This document shows, piece by piece, positions 7,676 through 16,888 of a stretch of 35,984 nucleotides of DNA (positions are counted from its first letter, which is position 1; the number at the start of each line of letters is the position of its first letter). The notes below the pieces were generated by a model that did not search any database, was not told the origin of the DNA, and saw only the letters and a program-made list of their open reading frames with translations. Source of the DNA: Lachnospiraceae bacterium (GTDB lineage: Bacteria; Bacillota_A; Clostridia; Lachnospirales; Lachnospiraceae); assembly GCA_009911175.1 (NCBI GenBank), contig QXWX01000072.1:1-35984 (forward strand). The letters run 5' to 3'. The position numbers and the translations under genes are program-made.

Positions 7676-8359
7676 ATGAAGAAAGCTATTTTGGCTACAA
7701 AAGTTGGAATGACTCAGATCTTCGACGAAGACGGAGTCCTGATTCCGGTAACCGTGCTCCAGGCAGGCCCTTGCGTGGTGACACAGGTGAAGACAGAGGA
7801 AAACGACGGCTACAGTGCTGTACAGGTTGGATTTGTTGACATGAAAGACAAGATCGTCAGCAAGGACAAGAGCGGCAAGAAGGAAGTTGCTCACAGAAAC
7901 GGCGCGACCAAGGCTGAGGCAGGCCATTTCCAGAAGGCAGGCGTTTCCTCCAAGAGATTTGTAAAGGAATTCCGTTTTGAAGACGCGGAAGAATATGCGC
8001 CGGCACAGGAGATCAAGGCAGACATCTTCGCGGCAGGCGACAGAGTAGACGCGACAGCGATCTCAAAAGGTAAAGGGTTCCAGGGCGCGATCAAGCGTCA
8101 CGGACAGAGCAGAGGACCTATGACTCATGGTTCCAAGTATCACCGTCATGCTGGTTCTAACGGCGCGGCATCCGATCCAAGCAAGGTATTCAAGGGAAAG
8201 AAGATGCCTGGTCAGATGGGAAACAAGCAGATTACTGTTCAGAATCTGGAAGTGGTAAGGGTTGACGTAGAGAATAACCTGCTGCTGATCAAGGGTTCTG
8301 TACCGGGACCGAAGAAGTGCCTCGTAACGGTCAAAGAAACAGTAAAGGCTGAGAAATAA
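7676..8359 (+). CDS. rplC: 50S ribosomal protein L3
   Basis: 227 residues. It begins [16 protein letters not shown] and contains the conserved extension [34 protein letters not shown] (about 126-159, reaching towards the peptidyl-transferase centre) and [13 protein letters not shown]. uL3 is an early 50S assembly protein. It is slightly longer than E. coli L3, with a charged insertion at about 60-100 ([17 protein letters not shown]). The ATG has a clean AGGAGGT site. Confidence 0.98.
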   Translation: MKKAILATKVGMTQIFDEDGVLIPVTVLQAGPCVVTQVKTEENDGYSAVQVGFVDMKDKIVSKDKSGKKEVAHRNGATKAEAGHFQKAGVSSKRFVKEFRFEDAEEYAPAQEIKADIFAAGDRVDATAISKGKGFQGAIKRHGQSRGPMTHGSKYHRHAGSNGAASDPSKVFKGKKMPGQMGNKQITVQNLEVVRVDVENNLLLIKGSVPGPKKCLVTVKETVKAEK

Positions 8360-8389
8360 TCTGACAACATAGAAAGGAGGAACACACAG

Positions 8390-9010
8390 ATGGCAACAGT
8401 ATCTGTTTATAATATCGAAGGTAAAGAAGTTGGTACGATCGATCTGAACGATTCCGTGTTTGGTGTCGAGGTCAATGATCACCTTGTACACAAAGCAGTT
8501 GTGGGCCAGCTTGCAAATAACCGTCAGGGAACACAGAAAGCAAAGACACGCGCTGAAGTTTCCGGCGGCGGAAGGAAGCCATGGAGACAGAAGGGAACAG
8601 GTCACGCAAGACAGGGTTCCACCAGAGCTCCCCAGTGGACTGGCGGCGGTATCGTATTCGCTCCGGTTCCGAGAGATTATTCTGTAAAGATGAATAAGAA
8701 GGAAAAGAGGGCTGCATTGAAGTCCGCGCTTTCTTCCAGAGTAGAAGAGAAGAAGTTCATCGTGATCGACGAGATCAATTTCGATGAGATCAAGACAAAG
8801 AAGTTCCAGACAGTTCTGGATAACCTGAAGATCAACAAGGCATTGGTAGTGCTGGAGGACGACAACAAGAACGCGGAGCTTTCCGCAAGAAATATTCCGG
8901 ATGTGAAGACTGCGCGCACCAACACAATCAATGTTTACGATATCCTGAAATACAACACAGTGATCGCTACGAAAGCTGTTGTTGCGGCGATTGAGGAGGT
9001 GTACGCATAA
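8390..9010 (+). CDS. rplD: 50S ribosomal protein L4
   Basis: 206 residues. The arginine/glycine-rich loop ([25 protein letters not shown], about 53-77) that lines the exit tunnel is intact. It is followed by [31 protein letters not shown]. uL4 is an assembly initiator of the 50S subunit and the autogenous regulator of the S10 operon in E. coli, so it is a candidate ligand for the rpsJ leader (inference). The stop overlaps the rplW start (TAATG), coupling their translation. Confidence 0.98.
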   Translation: MATVSVYNIEGKEVGTIDLNDSVFGVEVNDHLVHKAVVGQLANNRQGTQKAKTRAEVSGGGRKPWRQKGTGHARQGSTRAPQWTGGGIVFAPVPRDYSVKMNKKEKRAALKSALSSRVEEKKFIVIDEINFDEIKTKKFQTVLDNLKINKALVVLEDDNKNAELSARNIPDVKTARTNTINVYDILKYNTVIATKAVVAAIEEVYA

Positions 9011-9309
9011 TGGCTGATATCAAATATTATGATGTGATCCAGAAACCGGTCATTACAGAGAAGAGCATGGAGATCATGGGCGACAAGAAGTACACGTTTC
9101 TGGTACACACAGAAGCTACAAAGTCCCAGATCAAGGAAGCCGTTGAAAAGATGTTTTCCGGAACAAAGGTAGCAAGCGTAAATACAATGAACCTCGAAGG
9201 AAAGAAAAAGAGACGCGGCATGGTATACGGAAAGACTGCCAAGACAAAGAAGGCGATCGTGCAGTTGACAGAGGACAGCGCAGAGATTGAGATCTTCCAG
9301 GGCCTGTAG
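9010..9309 (+). CDS. rplW: 50S ribosomal protein L23
   Basis: 99 residues, normal for uL23, which forms the docking site for trigger factor and SRP at the exit tunnel. Conserved are [14 protein letters not shown] at the N-terminus, the [13 protein letters not shown] helix, and [23 protein letters not shown]. The start overlaps the rplD stop. The TAG stop lies at the very edge of the first intergenic repeat element (9309). Confidence 0.98.
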   Translation: MADIKYYDVIQKPVITEKSMEIMGDKKYTFLVHTEATKSQIKEAVEKMFSGTKVASVNTMNLEGKKKRRGMVYGKTAKTKKAIVQLTEDSAEIEIFQGL

Positions 9310-9349
9310 ACTTAACGAAAGCAAGCGAAGCGCAGATTGAGTTTTAGTC
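9309..9349 (+). repeat. Intergenic hairpin element, long-core form, plus orientation
   Basis: Arms GACT/AGTC (9309-9312 and 9346-9349) enclose AAC/GTT, then a GA..GA tandem mismatch and an A/T-rich top stem. This is the same layer order as the elements at 12602, 14922 and 21128. It begins on the last base of the rplW stop codon. Confidence 0.55.
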
Positions 9350-9380
9350 GAACATGTACACCCTCTGAACAAAATAAATC

Positions 9381-9675
9381 AAGAAAACACTACGCCCACT
9401 AAGTTCGAAAGGACCTCACTAAGTGGACCGAGTGTATTTTCACACTAAGCTCGGAAAGACCTCGCTAAGTGTTCAGTAATAAGGAAACACTACGCCCACT
9501 AAGTTCGAAAGAACCTCACTAAGTGGATCGAGTGTATTTTCACACTAAGCTCGGAAAAACCTCGCTAAGTGTTCAGTAATAAGGAAACACTACGCCCACT
9601 AAGTTCGAAAGAACCTCACTAAGTGGATCGAGTGTATTTTCACACTAAGCTCGGAAAGACCTCGCTAAGTGTTCA
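9381..9675 (-). repeat. Tandem array, 3 x 100 bp, between rplW and rplB
   Basis: Three direct copies with an exact 100-base period (9381-9480, 9481-9580, 9581-9675), differing at only a few bases. Each copy contains two 31-mer elements in minus orientation, for example 9496-9526 with arms CCACT/AGTGG and 9542-9572 with arms ACACT/AGTGT. Read on the minus strand both have the core TRGYGAGG-N5-YCGARYYT. The rest of the rplW-rplB gap (9676-9734) holds a small ACGG/CCGT hairpin and the rplB ribosome binding site. No open reading frame spans the array. Confidence 0.9.
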
Positions 9676-9734
9676 ATATATACGGTGCAAGTCCGTGAAA
9701 CTAATAATTAGAGCAAACGAAAGGAGAGACAGTA

Positions 9735-10577
9735 ATGGGAATCAAAACATACAACCCATATACACCTTCCAGAAGACAGATGACTGGCTCTGATTTCTCA
9801 GAGATCACAAAGACAACACCTGAGAAATCCCTTCTCTCATCTAAGAAGAGAACAGCCGGCCGCAACAATCAGGGTAAGATCACAGTAAGGCATCGCGGAG
9901 GCGGAGCTAAGAAAAAATATAGAATTGTCGATTTCAAGAGAAAGAAAGACGGCATCCCGGCAACCGTAATCGGGATCGAATACGATCCGAACAGAACAGC
10001 CAATATCGCGCTGATCTGCTACGCGGACGGAGAGAAGGCTTACATCCTGGCTCCGGAAGGACTGAAGGATGGAATGAAGATCATGAACGGACCGGAAGCA
10101 GAGGTAAGAATTGGAAACTGCCTGCCGCTGGTAAATATTCCGGTTGGTACACAGATCCACAACATTGAGCTGTATCCGGGAAAAGGCGGACAGCTTGTAC
10201 GCTCCGCTGGAAACAGCGCGCAGCTTATGGCAAAAGAAGGAAAGTACGCGACCTTACGTCTTCCTTCAGGCGAAATGAGAATGGTTCCGATCATCTGCAG
10301 AGCATCCGTAGGTGTCGTAGGCAATGGAGAGCACAACCTGATCAACATCGGTAAAGCAGGACGTAAACGCCATATGGGCATCAGACCTACAGTACGTGGT
10401 TCCGTAATGAACCCCAACGACCATCCGCACGGTGGTGGTGAAGGCAAGACAGGCATTGGCCGTCCGGGTCCGTCAACACCATGGGGCAAGCCGGCGCTGG
10501 GTCTTAAGACACGTAAGAAGAACAAAGCTTCTAACAAGCTGATCGTAAGAAGAAGAGATGGAAAAGCTATCAAATAA
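9735..10577 (+). CDS. rplB: 50S ribosomal protein L2
   Basis: 280 residues, full length for uL2. Conserved are the N-terminal [15 protein letters not shown], the RNA-binding [18 protein letters not shown], and the C-terminal [28 protein letters not shown], which includes the histidine needed for peptidyl transfer in the E. coli protein. It sits 425 bases after rplW; these genes are usually only a few bases apart, and the gap is filled by the 100-bp repeat array. The ribosome binding site is AAAGGAGA. Confidence 0.98.
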   Translation: MGIKTYNPYTPSRRQMTGSDFSEITKTTPEKSLLSSKKRTAGRNNQGKITVRHRGGGAKKKYRIVDFKRKKDGIPATVIGIEYDPNRTANIALICYADGEKAYILAPEGLKDGMKIMNGPEAEVRIGNCLPLVNIPVGTQIHNIELYPGKGGQLVRSAGNSAQLMAKEGKYATLRLPSGEMRMVPIICRASVGVVGNGEHNLINIGKAGRKRHMGIRPTVRGSVMNPNDHPHGGGEGKTGIGRPGPSTPWGKPALGLKTRKKNKASNKLIVRRRDGKAIK

Positions 10578-10602
10578 TTAGTTTACAAGGAGGTTAGAAC
10601 CT

Positions 10603-10884
10603 ATGGCTCGTTCACTTAAAAAAGGACCATTTGCAGATGAAAGTTTACTGAAAAAAGTCGATGCTTTGAACGCATCCGGCAGTAAATCAGTTATAAAGAC
10701 ATGGTCACGTCGTTCTACGATTTTCCCGTCATTTGTCGGCCATACATTCGCCGTACATGATGGAAGAAGACATGTGCCGGTATATGTTACGGAAGACATG
10801 GTTGGACACAAGCTCGGAGAGTTCGTAGCAACCAGGACGTACAGGGGACATGGTAAAGACGAGAAAAAATCCAAAGTAAGATAA
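10603..10884 (+). CDS. rpsS: 30S ribosomal protein S19
   Basis: 93 residues, typical of uS19. It begins [19 protein letters not shown] and contains [44 protein letters not shown], the 30S-head RNA-binding core. It follows rplB closely with a strong CAAGGAGG site, as in the normal S10 operon order, and precedes rplV by 29 bases. Confidence 0.98.
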   Translation: MARSLKKGPFADESLLKKVDALNASGSKSVIKTWSRRSTIFPSFVGHTFAVHDGRRHVPVYVTEDMVGHKLGEFVATRTYRGHGKDEKKSKVR

Positions 10885-10913
10885 GAACAAGTATTTGAAA
10901 GGAGGGTTTATCC

Positions 10914-11300
10914 ATGGCAAAAGGACATAGATCCCAGATCAAAAGAGATAGAAATGAGCAGAAAGATACACGGCCGTCAGCAAAGATTTCCTATGCGCGG
11001 GTATCTGTTCAGAAAGCATGCTTCGTGTTGGATGCCATCAGAGGCAAGGATGTTAAGACTGCGCTTGGTATTTTGGCTTATAACCCAAGATACGCTTCCA
11101 GCATTATAGAAAAATTATTAAAATCAGCCATCGCAAATGCTGAAAACAACAACGGTATGAGTAAGGAGAACCTTTATATTGAAGAGTGTTACGCAAATAA
11201 AGGGCCGACGATGAAGAGAATCAGACCAAGGGCACAGGGCAGGGCTTACAGGATCGAAAAGAGAATGAGCCACATCACAATCGTGCTGAATGAGAGATAA
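10914..11300 (+). CDS. rplV: 50S ribosomal protein L22
   Basis: 128 residues. uL22 lines the peptide exit tunnel; its beta-hairpin is seen as [30 protein letters not shown] near the C-terminus. The globular part [30 protein letters not shown] is conserved. The N-terminal 20 residues ([17 protein letters not shown]) are an extra basic tail compared with E. coli L22, seen in related clostridia. The gene ends inside the ribosome binding region of rpsC. Confidence 0.98.
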   Translation: MAKGHRSQIKRDRNEQKDTRPSAKISYARVSVQKACFVLDAIRGKDVKTALGILAYNPRYASSIIEKLLKSAIANAENNNGMSKENLYIEECYANKGPTMKRIRPRAQGRAYRIEKRMSHITIVLNER

Positions 11301-11311
11301 GGAGGGCAATA

Positions 11312-11968
11312 ATGGGACAGAAAGTTAATCCTCACGGCTTAAGAGTCGGAATTATCAAAGACTGGGACTCCAAATGGTATGCGGAAAAAGATTTCGCCGA
11401 CAACCTTGTGGAGGATCATGAGATCAGAAAATTTCTTAAAAAGAGATTATACAGTGCCGGAATCTCCAGGATCGAGATTGAAAGAGCTTCTGACCGTGTG
11501 AAAATCATCGTTTATACAGCAAAGCCGGGCGTTGTGATCGGCAAGGGCGGCGCAGAGATCGAGAAGGTAAAAGGCGAGCTCGCGAAGTATACAGACAAAA
11601 AGCTGATCGTGGACATCAAGGAAGTGAAGAGACCTGACAAGGATGCCCAGCTTGTAGCTGAAAATATTGCGCAGCAGCTCGAAAACCGTATTTCATTCCG
11701 GCGTGCTATGAAGTCCTGCATGTCCAGAACAATGAAATCCGGCGCGCTCGGTGTAAAGACTGCGGTAGCAGGACGTCTCGGCGGAGCCGACATGGCGCGT
11801 ACTGAATTCTACAGCGAAGGAACCATTCCGCTTCAGACACTGAGAGCTGACATTGATTATGGATTCGCAGAAGCTGACACAACTTACGGGAAGGTCGGTG
11901 TGAAAGTCTGGATTTACAAAGGCGAGATTCTTCCGACGAAAGCTGATAAGGAAGGGAGCGATAAATAA
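11312..11968 (+). CDS. rpsC: 30S ribosomal protein S3
   Basis: 218 residues. It begins [24 protein letters not shown] and contains the KH-domain signature [17 protein letters not shown] (about 69-85). uS3 forms part of the mRNA entry tunnel and its helicase function. The ribosome binding site AAGGAGGG overlaps the rplV stop. Its TAA overlaps the rplP ATG (TAATG), so rpsC and rplP are coupled. Confidence 0.98.
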   Translation: MGQKVNPHGLRVGIIKDWDSKWYAEKDFADNLVEDHEIRKFLKKRLYSAGISRIEIERASDRVKIIVYTAKPGVVIGKGGAEIEKVKGELAKYTDKKLIVDIKEVKRPDKDAQLVAENIAQQLENRISFRRAMKSCMSRTMKSGALGVKTAVAGRLGGADMARTEFYSEGTIPLQTLRADIDYGFAEADTTYGKVGVKVWIYKGEILPTKADKEGSDK

Positions 11969-12405
11969 TGTTAATGCCAAAAAGAGTAAAACGTCGTAAA
12001 CAGTTCCGTGGCTCTATGAAGGGAAAAGCCCTCAGAGGAAACACGATTACCTATGGTGAATATGGCATCATCGCAGCGGAGCCATGCTGGATCAAGTCCA
12101 ATCAGATCGAGGCGGCCCGTGTTGCCATGACACGTTATATCAAGCGTGGCGGTAAAGTCTGGATCAAGATCTTCCCGGACAAACCAGTGACAGCAAAACC
12201 AGCAGAAACTCGTATGGGTAGCGGAAAAGGTGCATTAGAGTACTGGGTAGCGGTTGTAAAGCCAGGACGTGTAATGTTTGAGATCGCAGGCGTTCCTGAG
12301 GAAGTAGCGAAAGAGGCTCTTCGTCTTGCAATGCACAAATTACCTTGCAAATGCAAAATCGTTTCTCGCGCAGAATTAGAAGGCGGTGATAACAGTGAAA
12401 ATTAA
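11968..12405 (+). CDS. rplP: 50S ribosomal protein L16
   Basis: 145 residues, normal for uL16. It begins [25 protein letters not shown] and contains the conserved [41 protein letters not shown]. It binds near the A site and is added late in 50S assembly. Two ATGs six bases apart (11968, 11974) are possible; the first is favoured because it overlaps the rpsC stop. The end overlaps the start of rpmC. Confidence 0.97.
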   Translation: MLMPKRVKRRKQFRGSMKGKALRGNTITYGEYGIIAAEPCWIKSNQIEAARVAMTRYIKRGGKVWIKIFPDKPVTAKPAETRMGSGKGALEYWVAVVKPGRVMFEIAGVPEEVAKEALRLAMHKLPCKCKIVSRAELEGGDNSEN

Positions 12406-12595
12406 TACATTTGTAAACGAATTAAGAGGAAAATCCGTAGAAGAATTGAAAGAAGAATTAGTAGCTGCTAAAAAAGAGCTTTTTAACTTAAGATTCCAGA
12501 ATGCGACGAATCAGTTAGACAATACAAGCAGAATCAAAGAAGTGAGAAAAAATATTGCTCGTATCCAGACACTGATTACTGAGGCAGGGAACTGA
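12395..12595 (+). CDS. rpmC: 50S ribosomal protein L29
   Basis: 66 residues with the coiled-coil hairpin typical of uL29: [37 protein letters not shown] and then [16 protein letters not shown]. The start is taken as GTG 12395, giving the usual family N-terminus, with an AGGCGGTGA-like site six bases upstream; a GTG at 12386 would add three residues. It overlaps the end of rplP by 11 bases. The stop is followed directly by intergenic hairpin elements. Confidence 0.95.
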   Translation: MKINTFVNELRGKSVEELKEELVAAKKELFNLRFQNATNQLDNTSRIKEVRKNIARIQTLITEAGN

Positions 12596-12601
12596 CATTG
12601 A

Positions 12602-12632
12602 GCACTTAGTGAGGTTTTTTCGAACTTAGTGC
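12602..12632 (+). repeat. 31-mer intergenic hairpin element (arms GCACT/AGTGC)
   Basis: Arms of five complementary bases surround the 21-base core TAGTGAGG-TTTTT-TCGAACTT. It starts seven bases after the rpmC stop codon and is the plus-strand counterpart of the elements inside the 100-bp array (9496-9526 in reverse differs at one core base). Confidence 0.75.
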
Positions 12633-12639
12633 GAAAGTC

Positions 12640-12684
12640 GTTCTTTGAGATTGGCGAGGTATTATCGAGCCTAGCGAAAAGAAC
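12640..12684 (+). repeat. 31-mer hairpin element enclosed by GTTCTTT/AAAGAAC
   Basis: Seven-base outer arms (12640-12646, 12678-12684) directly abut a 31-mer (12647-12677). Its core, TGGCGAGG-TATTA-TCGAGCCT, is identical to the core at 14997-15027, although the flanking five-base arms differ completely (GAGAT/AGCGA against ATACT/AGTAT). Confidence 0.75.
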
Positions 12685-12714
12685 ATCTGCATAATAATTG
12701 AAAGGAGTATCACC

Positions 12715-12972
12715 GTGGAAGAGAGAAATTTGAGAAAAACCCGTACCGGCAAGGTTGTCAGCGACAAAATGGACAAGACAATCGTTGTTGCCGTTGAAAA
12801 CCACGTTAAGCATCCGCTTTATAAGAAGATTGTAAAGAAAACCTACAAGTTAAAAGCGCATGACGAGAATAATGAGTGCCGTATCGGCGATACCGTTAAA
12901 GTAATGGAGACAAGACCTCTGTCCAAGGACAAGAGATGGAGACTTGTGGAGATCATGGAAAAGGCAAAATAA
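12715..12972 (+). CDS. rpsQ: 30S ribosomal protein S17
   Basis: 85 residues, typical of uS17, an early 16S rRNA-binding OB-fold protein. Conserved are [22 protein letters not shown] and [47 protein letters not shown]. The start is GTG 12715 with AAAGGAG upstream. The 119-base gap from rpmC is unusual for this pair, which normally almost touch, and is taken up by two hairpin elements. Confidence 0.97.
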   Translation: MEERNLRKTRTGKVVSDKMDKTIVVAVENHVKHPLYKKIVKKTYKLKAHDENNECRIGDTVKVMETRPLSKDKRWRLVEIMEKAK

Positions 12973-13011
12973 TTTTTTATGCCTTAAGAGAATTGAAGGA
13001 GGTTTACCTGC

Positions 13012-13380
13012 ATGATACAACAGGAAAGTAGACTTAGAGTAGCAGATAATACAGGCGCTAAGGAATTACTTTGCATCCGTGTACTTGGCGGTTCTACCAG
13101 AAGATATGCCAGCATCGGAGATGTGATCGTTGCGACTGTTAAAGATGCAACGCCAGGCGGCGTTGTTAAAAAAGGCGACGTAGTGAAGGCCGTAGTTGTT
13201 CGTACTGTAAAGGGTGCCCGCCGTAAAGACGGTTCCTATATCAGATTCGATGAAAATGCTGCTGTAATCATAAGAGATGATTTGAATCCGCGTGGAACAC
13301 GTATTTTTGGACCTGTAGCCAGAGAGCTGAGAGAGAAGCATTTCATGAAGATCGTTTCCCTGGCTCCGGAAGTACTGTAG
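13012..13380 (+). CDS. rplN: 50S ribosomal protein L14
   Basis: 122 residues, exactly the usual length of uL14. It begins [28 protein letters not shown] and ends [17 protein letters not shown]. It contains the conserved [17 protein letters not shown] and [14 protein letters not shown]. It contacts 16S rRNA at an intersubunit bridge and binds the silencing factor RsfS. A strong GAAGGAGG site precedes the ATG, and rplX follows after 11 bases. Confidence 0.98.
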   Translation: MIQQESRLRVADNTGAKELLCIRVLGGSTRRYASIGDVIVATVKDATPGGVVKKGDVVKAVVVRTVKGARRKDGSYIRFDENAAVIIRDDLNPRGTRIFGPVARELREKHFMKIVSLAPEVL

Positions 13381-13391
13381 GAGGTGCCGAT

Positions 13392-13703
13392 ATGTCAACT
13401 ATGAAGATTAAAAAAGACGATATGGTAAGAGTCATTGCCGGAGCAGATAAAGACAAAGAAGGCAAAGTGCTTGCTGTAAATAAAAAAGACGGAAAAGTCC
13501 TGGTTGAAGGCGTCAACATGCTGACAAAGCACACAAAACCCACCATGGCAAATCAGAATGGCGGTATCGTACACCAGGAGGGACCGATTGACATTTCCAA
13601 TGTAATGTATATTCACAAGGGAAAAGCTACAAGAATCGGTTTCAAGATGGATGGGGACAAAAAAGTACGTGTTGCGAAGTCAACAGGTGAAGTGATTGAT
13701 TAA
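13392..13703 (+). CDS. rplX: 50S ribosomal protein L24
   Basis: 103 residues. It has the KOW motif [36 protein letters not shown] at about 7-42, then [16 protein letters not shown]. uL24 is an assembly initiator of the 50S subunit. The ATG at 13392 has TAGGAGGTG at proper distance and its site overlaps the end of rplN; an internal Met four residues later is less likely. Confidence 0.97.
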   Translation: MSTMKIKKDDMVRVIAGADKDKEGKVLAVNKKDGKVLVEGVNMLTKHTKPTMANQNGGIVHQEGPIDISNVMYIHKGKATRIGFKMDGDKKVRVAKSTGEVID

Positions 13704-13726
13704 TCCAGGAAAGGAGGTCCAGGACT

Positions 13727-14266
13727 TTGAGTAGATTGAGAGAACAATATCAGAATGAGATTGTTGATGCAATGACAAAAAAATTTGGATATAAAAATGT
13801 AATGGAAGTGCCGAAGCTTGATAAAGTTGTAATCAACATGGGCGTAGGTGAAGCAAAGGAAAACGCGAAATTACTGGAATCTGCGATGGCTGATCTTGAA
13901 AAAATCTCAGGTCAGAAGGCAGTGATCACAAAGGCAAAAAATTCCGTAGCCAACTTCAAAATCAGAGAAGGTATGGCAATCGGATGCAAGGTGACGTTGA
14001 GAGGCGAGAGAATGTACGAATTTGTTGACCGCCTGATCAACCTTGCGCTCCCTCGTGTACGTGACTTCAGAGGCGTGAATCCGAATGCGTTCGATGGAAG
14101 AGGAAACTATGCGCTCGGAATTAAAGAGCAGTTGATCTTCCCGGAGATCGAATACGATAAGATCGACAAGGTCAGAGGTATGGATGTGATCTTTGTCACA
14201 ACCGCCAAGACGGATGAAGAAGCACGTGAATTGCTGGCACAGTTCAATATGCCATTCAAAAAGTAA
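13727..14266 (+). CDS. rplE: 50S ribosomal protein L5 (TTG start)
   Basis: 179 residues, the usual length of uL5, which binds 5S rRNA in the central protuberance. Conserved are [49 protein letters not shown], and [25 protein letters not shown]. Translation starts at TTG 13727, since AAAGGAGGTCC sits at the right distance and no ATG is suitably placed. rpsN follows after 11 bases. Confidence 0.97.
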   Translation: MSRLREQYQNEIVDAMTKKFGYKNVMEVPKLDKVVINMGVGEAKENAKLLESAMADLEKISGQKAVITKAKNSVANFKIREGMAIGCKVTLRGERMYEFVDRLINLALPRVRDFRGVNPNAFDGRGNYALGIKEQLIFPEIEYDKIDKVRGMDVIFVTTAKTDEEARELLAQFNMPFKK

Positions 14267-14277
14267 GGAGGGAAATC

Positions 14278-14463
14278 ATGGCTAAGACATCAATGAAAAT
14301 CAAACAGCAGCGCAAACCAAAATTCTCTACCAGAGAATACAGCCGCTGCCGTATCTGCGGCCGTCCGCATGCATATTTAAGAAAATATGGAATCTGCCGT
14401 ATCTGCTTCCGTGAATTGGCATATAAAGGTGAGATACCGGGAGTGAAGAAGGCTAGTTGGTAA
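14278..14463 (+). CDS. rpsN: 30S ribosomal protein S14, zinc-binding type Z
   Basis: 61 residues: the short uS14 form with a four-cysteine zinc ribbon (CRICGRPH at about 24-31 and CRICF at about 40-44) and ending in the conserved VPG-like IPGVKKASW. Firmicutes often keep a zinc-free paralogue elsewhere for zinc starvation; none is seen here. The ribosome binding site AAGGAGGG overlaps the end of rplE. Confidence 0.97.
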   Translation: MAKTSMKIKQQRKPKFSTREYSRCRICGRPHAYLRKYGICRICFRELAYKGEIPGVKKASW

Positions 14464-14513
14464 TCTGCCGGTGCCATAACAGATAAATTGATATAGAAGG
14501 AGGATGCTTCGAC

Positions 14514-14915
14514 ATGACTATGAGTGATCCAATCGCAGATATGCTTACAAGAATCCGTAATGCAAATACTGCTAAACATGATACAGTAGATGTACCCGCA
14601 TCAAAGATGAAAACCGCGATTGCAGATATTCTTTTAAATGAAGGCTACATCAAAAAATATGACATCGTAGAAGACGGAACATTTAAGACGATCCACATCA
14701 CATTAAAATATGGTGCGGATAAGAACGAAAAAGTAATTTCCGGCCTTAAGAGAATTTCCAAGCCAGGTCTCCGCGTATACGCAAACAGCGAAGAGATGCC
14801 GAAGGTGCTGGGTGGACTCGGAATTGCAATCGTATCTACAAATAAAGGCGTTGTTACCGACAAAGAAGCAAGAAAGCTCGGCGTAGGCGGGGAAGTTCTT
14901 TGCTTTGTGTGGTGA
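14514..14915 (+). CDS. rpsH: 30S ribosomal protein S8
   Basis: 133 residues, normal for uS8. It begins [33 protein letters not shown] and ends in the family pattern [22 protein letters not shown]. uS8 nucleates the central domain of 16S rRNA and is the feedback regulator of the spc operon in E. coli. The ATG at 14514 has AGAAGGAGG upstream. After the stop a 237-base gap filled by repeat elements separates it from rplF. Confidence 0.98.
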   Translation: MTMSDPIADMLTRIRNANTAKHDTVDVPASKMKTAIADILLNEGYIKKYDIVEDGTFKTIHITLKYGADKNEKVISGLKRISKPGLRVYANSEEMPKVLGGLGIAIVSTNKGVVTDKEARKLGVGGEVLCFVW

Positions 14916-14921
14916 CCGGAA

Positions 14922-14964
14922 GCACTTGGTGAATCCAAGCGTAAGCGAGAGATGAACTTAGTGC
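14922..14964 (+). repeat. Intergenic hairpin element, long-core form
   Basis: Arms GCACT/AGTGC, then GGT/ACT, a GA..GA tandem mismatch, ATC/GAT, and a 15-base loop. The layer order is the same as in the 31-mers but with a longer top stem and loop. It lies seven bases after the rpsH stop. Confidence 0.6.
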
Positions 14965-14970
14965 GAGGTC

Positions 14971-15086
14971 GTTCTTTGAGCTTAGCGATGCATTGAATAC
15001 TTGGCGAGGTATTATCGAGCCTAGTATGAAAGCAGATATTCCGAACGAAGAGAGGAATATCTTCGACAGAGCTTAGCGAAAAGAAC
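14971..15086 (+). repeat. Composite nested hairpin element between rpsH and rplF
   Basis: Outer arms GTTCTTT/AAAGAAC (14971-14977, 15080-15086) enclose AGC/GCT with a GA..GA mismatch. Inside lies a complete 31-mer (14997-15027, arms ATACT/AGTAT) and a second hairpin GATATTCC/GGAATATC (15035-15042 with 15054-15061), which together would make a three-way junction. A near-copy of the whole inner part occurs at 19459-19560 with different outer arms. Confidence 0.75.
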
Positions 15087-15152
15087 AGATAAACTGAAAA
15101 CAGAGCAGACTCAAGCCTCTGCTCCGAAAATTTAAGTTAGGAGGACAAAGGT

Positions 15153-15695
15153 ATGTCACGTATAGGAAGACTGCCGATCGCAGTCCCTGCAGGTGTAACT
15201 GTAGAGATTGCTGAGCATAATGTAGTGACCGTAAAAGGTCCGAAGGGAACTCTCGTAAGAGAACTCCCGGTTGAAATGGAAATCAAGCAGGAAGGCGAAG
15301 AAATTGTTGTCACCAGGCCAAACGACTTAAAGAGGATGAAATCCCTTCACGGCCTGACACGTACACTGATCAACAACATGGTAATCGGTGTCAGCCAGGG
15401 TTATGAAAAGGTTCTGGAAGTAAACGGTGTTGGTTACAGAGCAGCGAAGTCCGGCAACAAGCTGACCCTCAGCCTTGGATATTCACATCCTGTTGAGATG
15501 GTTGATCCGGAAGGGATCGAGACAGTTCTGGAAGGCCAGAACAAGATCACGGTAAAAGGGATCGACAAAGAAAAAGTTGGCCAGTATGCAGCAGAGATCA
15601 GAGACAAGAGAAGACCGGAGCCGTACAAGGGCAAGGGAATCAAGTACGCTGATGAAGTGATCCGCCGCAAGGTTGGTAAGACTGGTAAAAAATAA
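15153..15695 (+). CDS. rplF: 50S ribosomal protein L6
   Basis: 180 residues, full length for uL6 with its two repeated domains. It begins [19 protein letters not shown] and carries the C-terminal signature [31 protein letters not shown]. uL6 sits at the base of the L7/L12 stalk near the sarcin-ricin loop. TTAGGAGG precedes the ATG. rplR follows after 17 bases. Confidence 0.98.
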   Translation: MSRIGRLPIAVPAGVTVEIAEHNVVTVKGPKGTLVRELPVEMEIKQEGEEIVVTRPNDLKRMKSLHGLTRTLINNMVIGVSQGYEKVLEVNGVGYRAAKSGNKLTLSLGYSHPVEMVDPEGIETVLEGQNKITVKGIDKEKVGQYAAEIRDKRRPEPYKGKGIKYADEVIRRKVGKTGKK

Positions 15696-15712
15696 ATAAG
15701 GAGGGTGTGAAA

Positions 15713-16087
15713 ATGGTTAGTAAAAAATCAAGAAGTGAAGTTCGCAGAAAAAAGCACATGAAATTACGTAACCGTTTCAGCGGTACCGCTGAGAGGCCGC
15801 GTCTGGCTGTGTTTAGAAGCAATAATCATATGTATGCACAGATTATTGACGATACCGATGGCAGCAGCAAAACACTGGTAGCAGCGTCCACTCTTCAGAA
15901 AGACGTGAAAGCAGAATTAGAAAAGACAAATAATGTTGCGGCTGCAGCATACCTTGGAAAAGTCATTGCTGAGAAGGCAAAGGAAAAAGGAATTACCGAC
16001 GTTGTCTTTGACAGAGGCGGCTTTATCTATCAGGGAAAGATCAAAGCATTGGCAGACGCAGCAAGAGAAGCTGGGCTGAATTTCTAG
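15713..16087 (+). CDS. rplR: 50S ribosomal protein L18
   Basis: 124 residues from ATG 15713, chosen because AAGGAGGG is seven bases upstream; a GTG two codons earlier is too close to that site. uL18 binds 5S rRNA with L5. Conserved are [37 protein letters not shown] and [30 protein letters not shown]. It is 15 bases from rpsE. Confidence 0.97.
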   Translation: MVSKKSRSEVRRKKHMKLRNRFSGTAERPRLAVFRSNNHMYAQIIDDTDGSSKTLVAASTLQKDVKAELEKTNNVAAAAYLGKVIAEKAKEKGITDVVFDRGGFIYQGKIKALADAAREAGLNF

Positions 16088-16102
16088 GAAGGGAGAACAC
16101 AT

Positions 16103-16612
16103 ATGAGACAGGAACGTATTGATGCTGGTCAGTTAGAGTTAGAAGAAAAAGTGGTATCAATCAAACGTGTTACCAAGGTCGTAAAAGGTGGTCGTAACAT
16201 GAGATTCACAGCTTTAGTAGTTGTCGGCGATGGAAAAGGCCATGTTGGTGCAGGTTTAGGAAAGGCTACCGAAATTCCGGAAGCGATCCGCAAAGGAAAA
16301 GAGGATGCGGCTAAGAAACTCATCGAAGTTTCCCTGGACGAGAACGACAGTGTAACACACGATACCATCGGAAAATTCGGAAGCGCTTCCGTATTACTGA
16401 AGAAGGCTCCGGACGGTACCGGAGTGATCGCCGGAGGTCCGGCGCGTGCGGTAATCGAGATGGCAGGAATCAAGAATATCCGTACAAAATCATTAGGCTC
16501 TAACAACAAGCAGAATGTAGTGCTTGCCACAATCGAAGGTCTGAAGGGGATCAAGACTCCTGAGGAAGTTGCAAGGCTCCGCGGCAAATCAATCGAAGAA
16601 ATCGTAGGCTAA
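16103..16612 (+). CDS. rpsE: 30S ribosomal protein S5
   Basis: 169 residues, normal for uS5. The double-stranded RNA-binding-like domain is seen as [44 protein letters not shown], with the GGR loop linked to decoding fidelity in E. coli. The C-terminal half includes [39 protein letters not shown]. The start has a GGAAGGGAG site. Confidence 0.98.
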   Translation: MRQERIDAGQLELEEKVVSIKRVTKVVKGGRNMRFTALVVVGDGKGHVGAGLGKATEIPEAIRKGKEDAAKKLIEVSLDENDSVTHDTIGKFGSASVLLKKAPDGTGVIAGGPARAVIEMAGIKNIRTKSLGSNNKQNVVLATIEGLKGIKTPEEVARLRGKSIEEIVG

Positions 16613-16679
16613 GAAGATAGAGCTATGCTCTGCCGCATAAGCGGATGGAGCTGTTTTATCGCGTAGGAGGTAGGTAAAA

Positions 16680-16862
16680 ATGGCAAATTTAAAAATTACG
16701 TTAGTAAAGTCTACCATCGGTGCTGTGCCGAAGCATAGAAAGACCGTTGAAGCTCTGGGATTAAGAAAACTCAACAAGACGGTTGTGCTGCCGGACAATG
16801 CAGCTACCAGAGGTATGGTACAGCAGGTTAGACATTTAGTGAAGGTTGAAGAAGAAGCATAA
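16680..16862 (+). CDS. rpmD: 50S ribosomal protein L30
   Basis: 60 residues, the short bacterial uL30: [56 protein letters not shown]. The 67-base gap from rpsE contains a weak AGAGCT-based hairpin but no copy of the repeat family. GTAGGAGGT stands before the ATG. Confidence 0.97.
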   Translation: MANLKITLVKSTIGAVPKHRKTVEALGLRKLNKTVVLPDNAATRGMVQQVRHLVKVEEEA

Positions 16863-16888
16863 ATAAAAAAAGATAAGGAGGTAGCAGC

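Noticed and set aside
9381..9675. CRISPR array
   Set aside because: Only three units, the whole 100 bases repeat without unique spacers, and there are no cas genes. It is a tandem repeat of hairpin elements. The same holds for 21128-21379.
9676..9734. Possible riboswitch or intron piece around GGTGCAAGTCCGTGAAAC
   Set aside because: Only a four-base-pair hairpin is visible and no larger conserved fold is present.
16613..16679. Further copy of the hairpin family in the rpsE-rpmD gap
   Set aside because: It has an AGAGCT-based hairpin but lacks the GAGG..TCGA core and the GA..GA pair.
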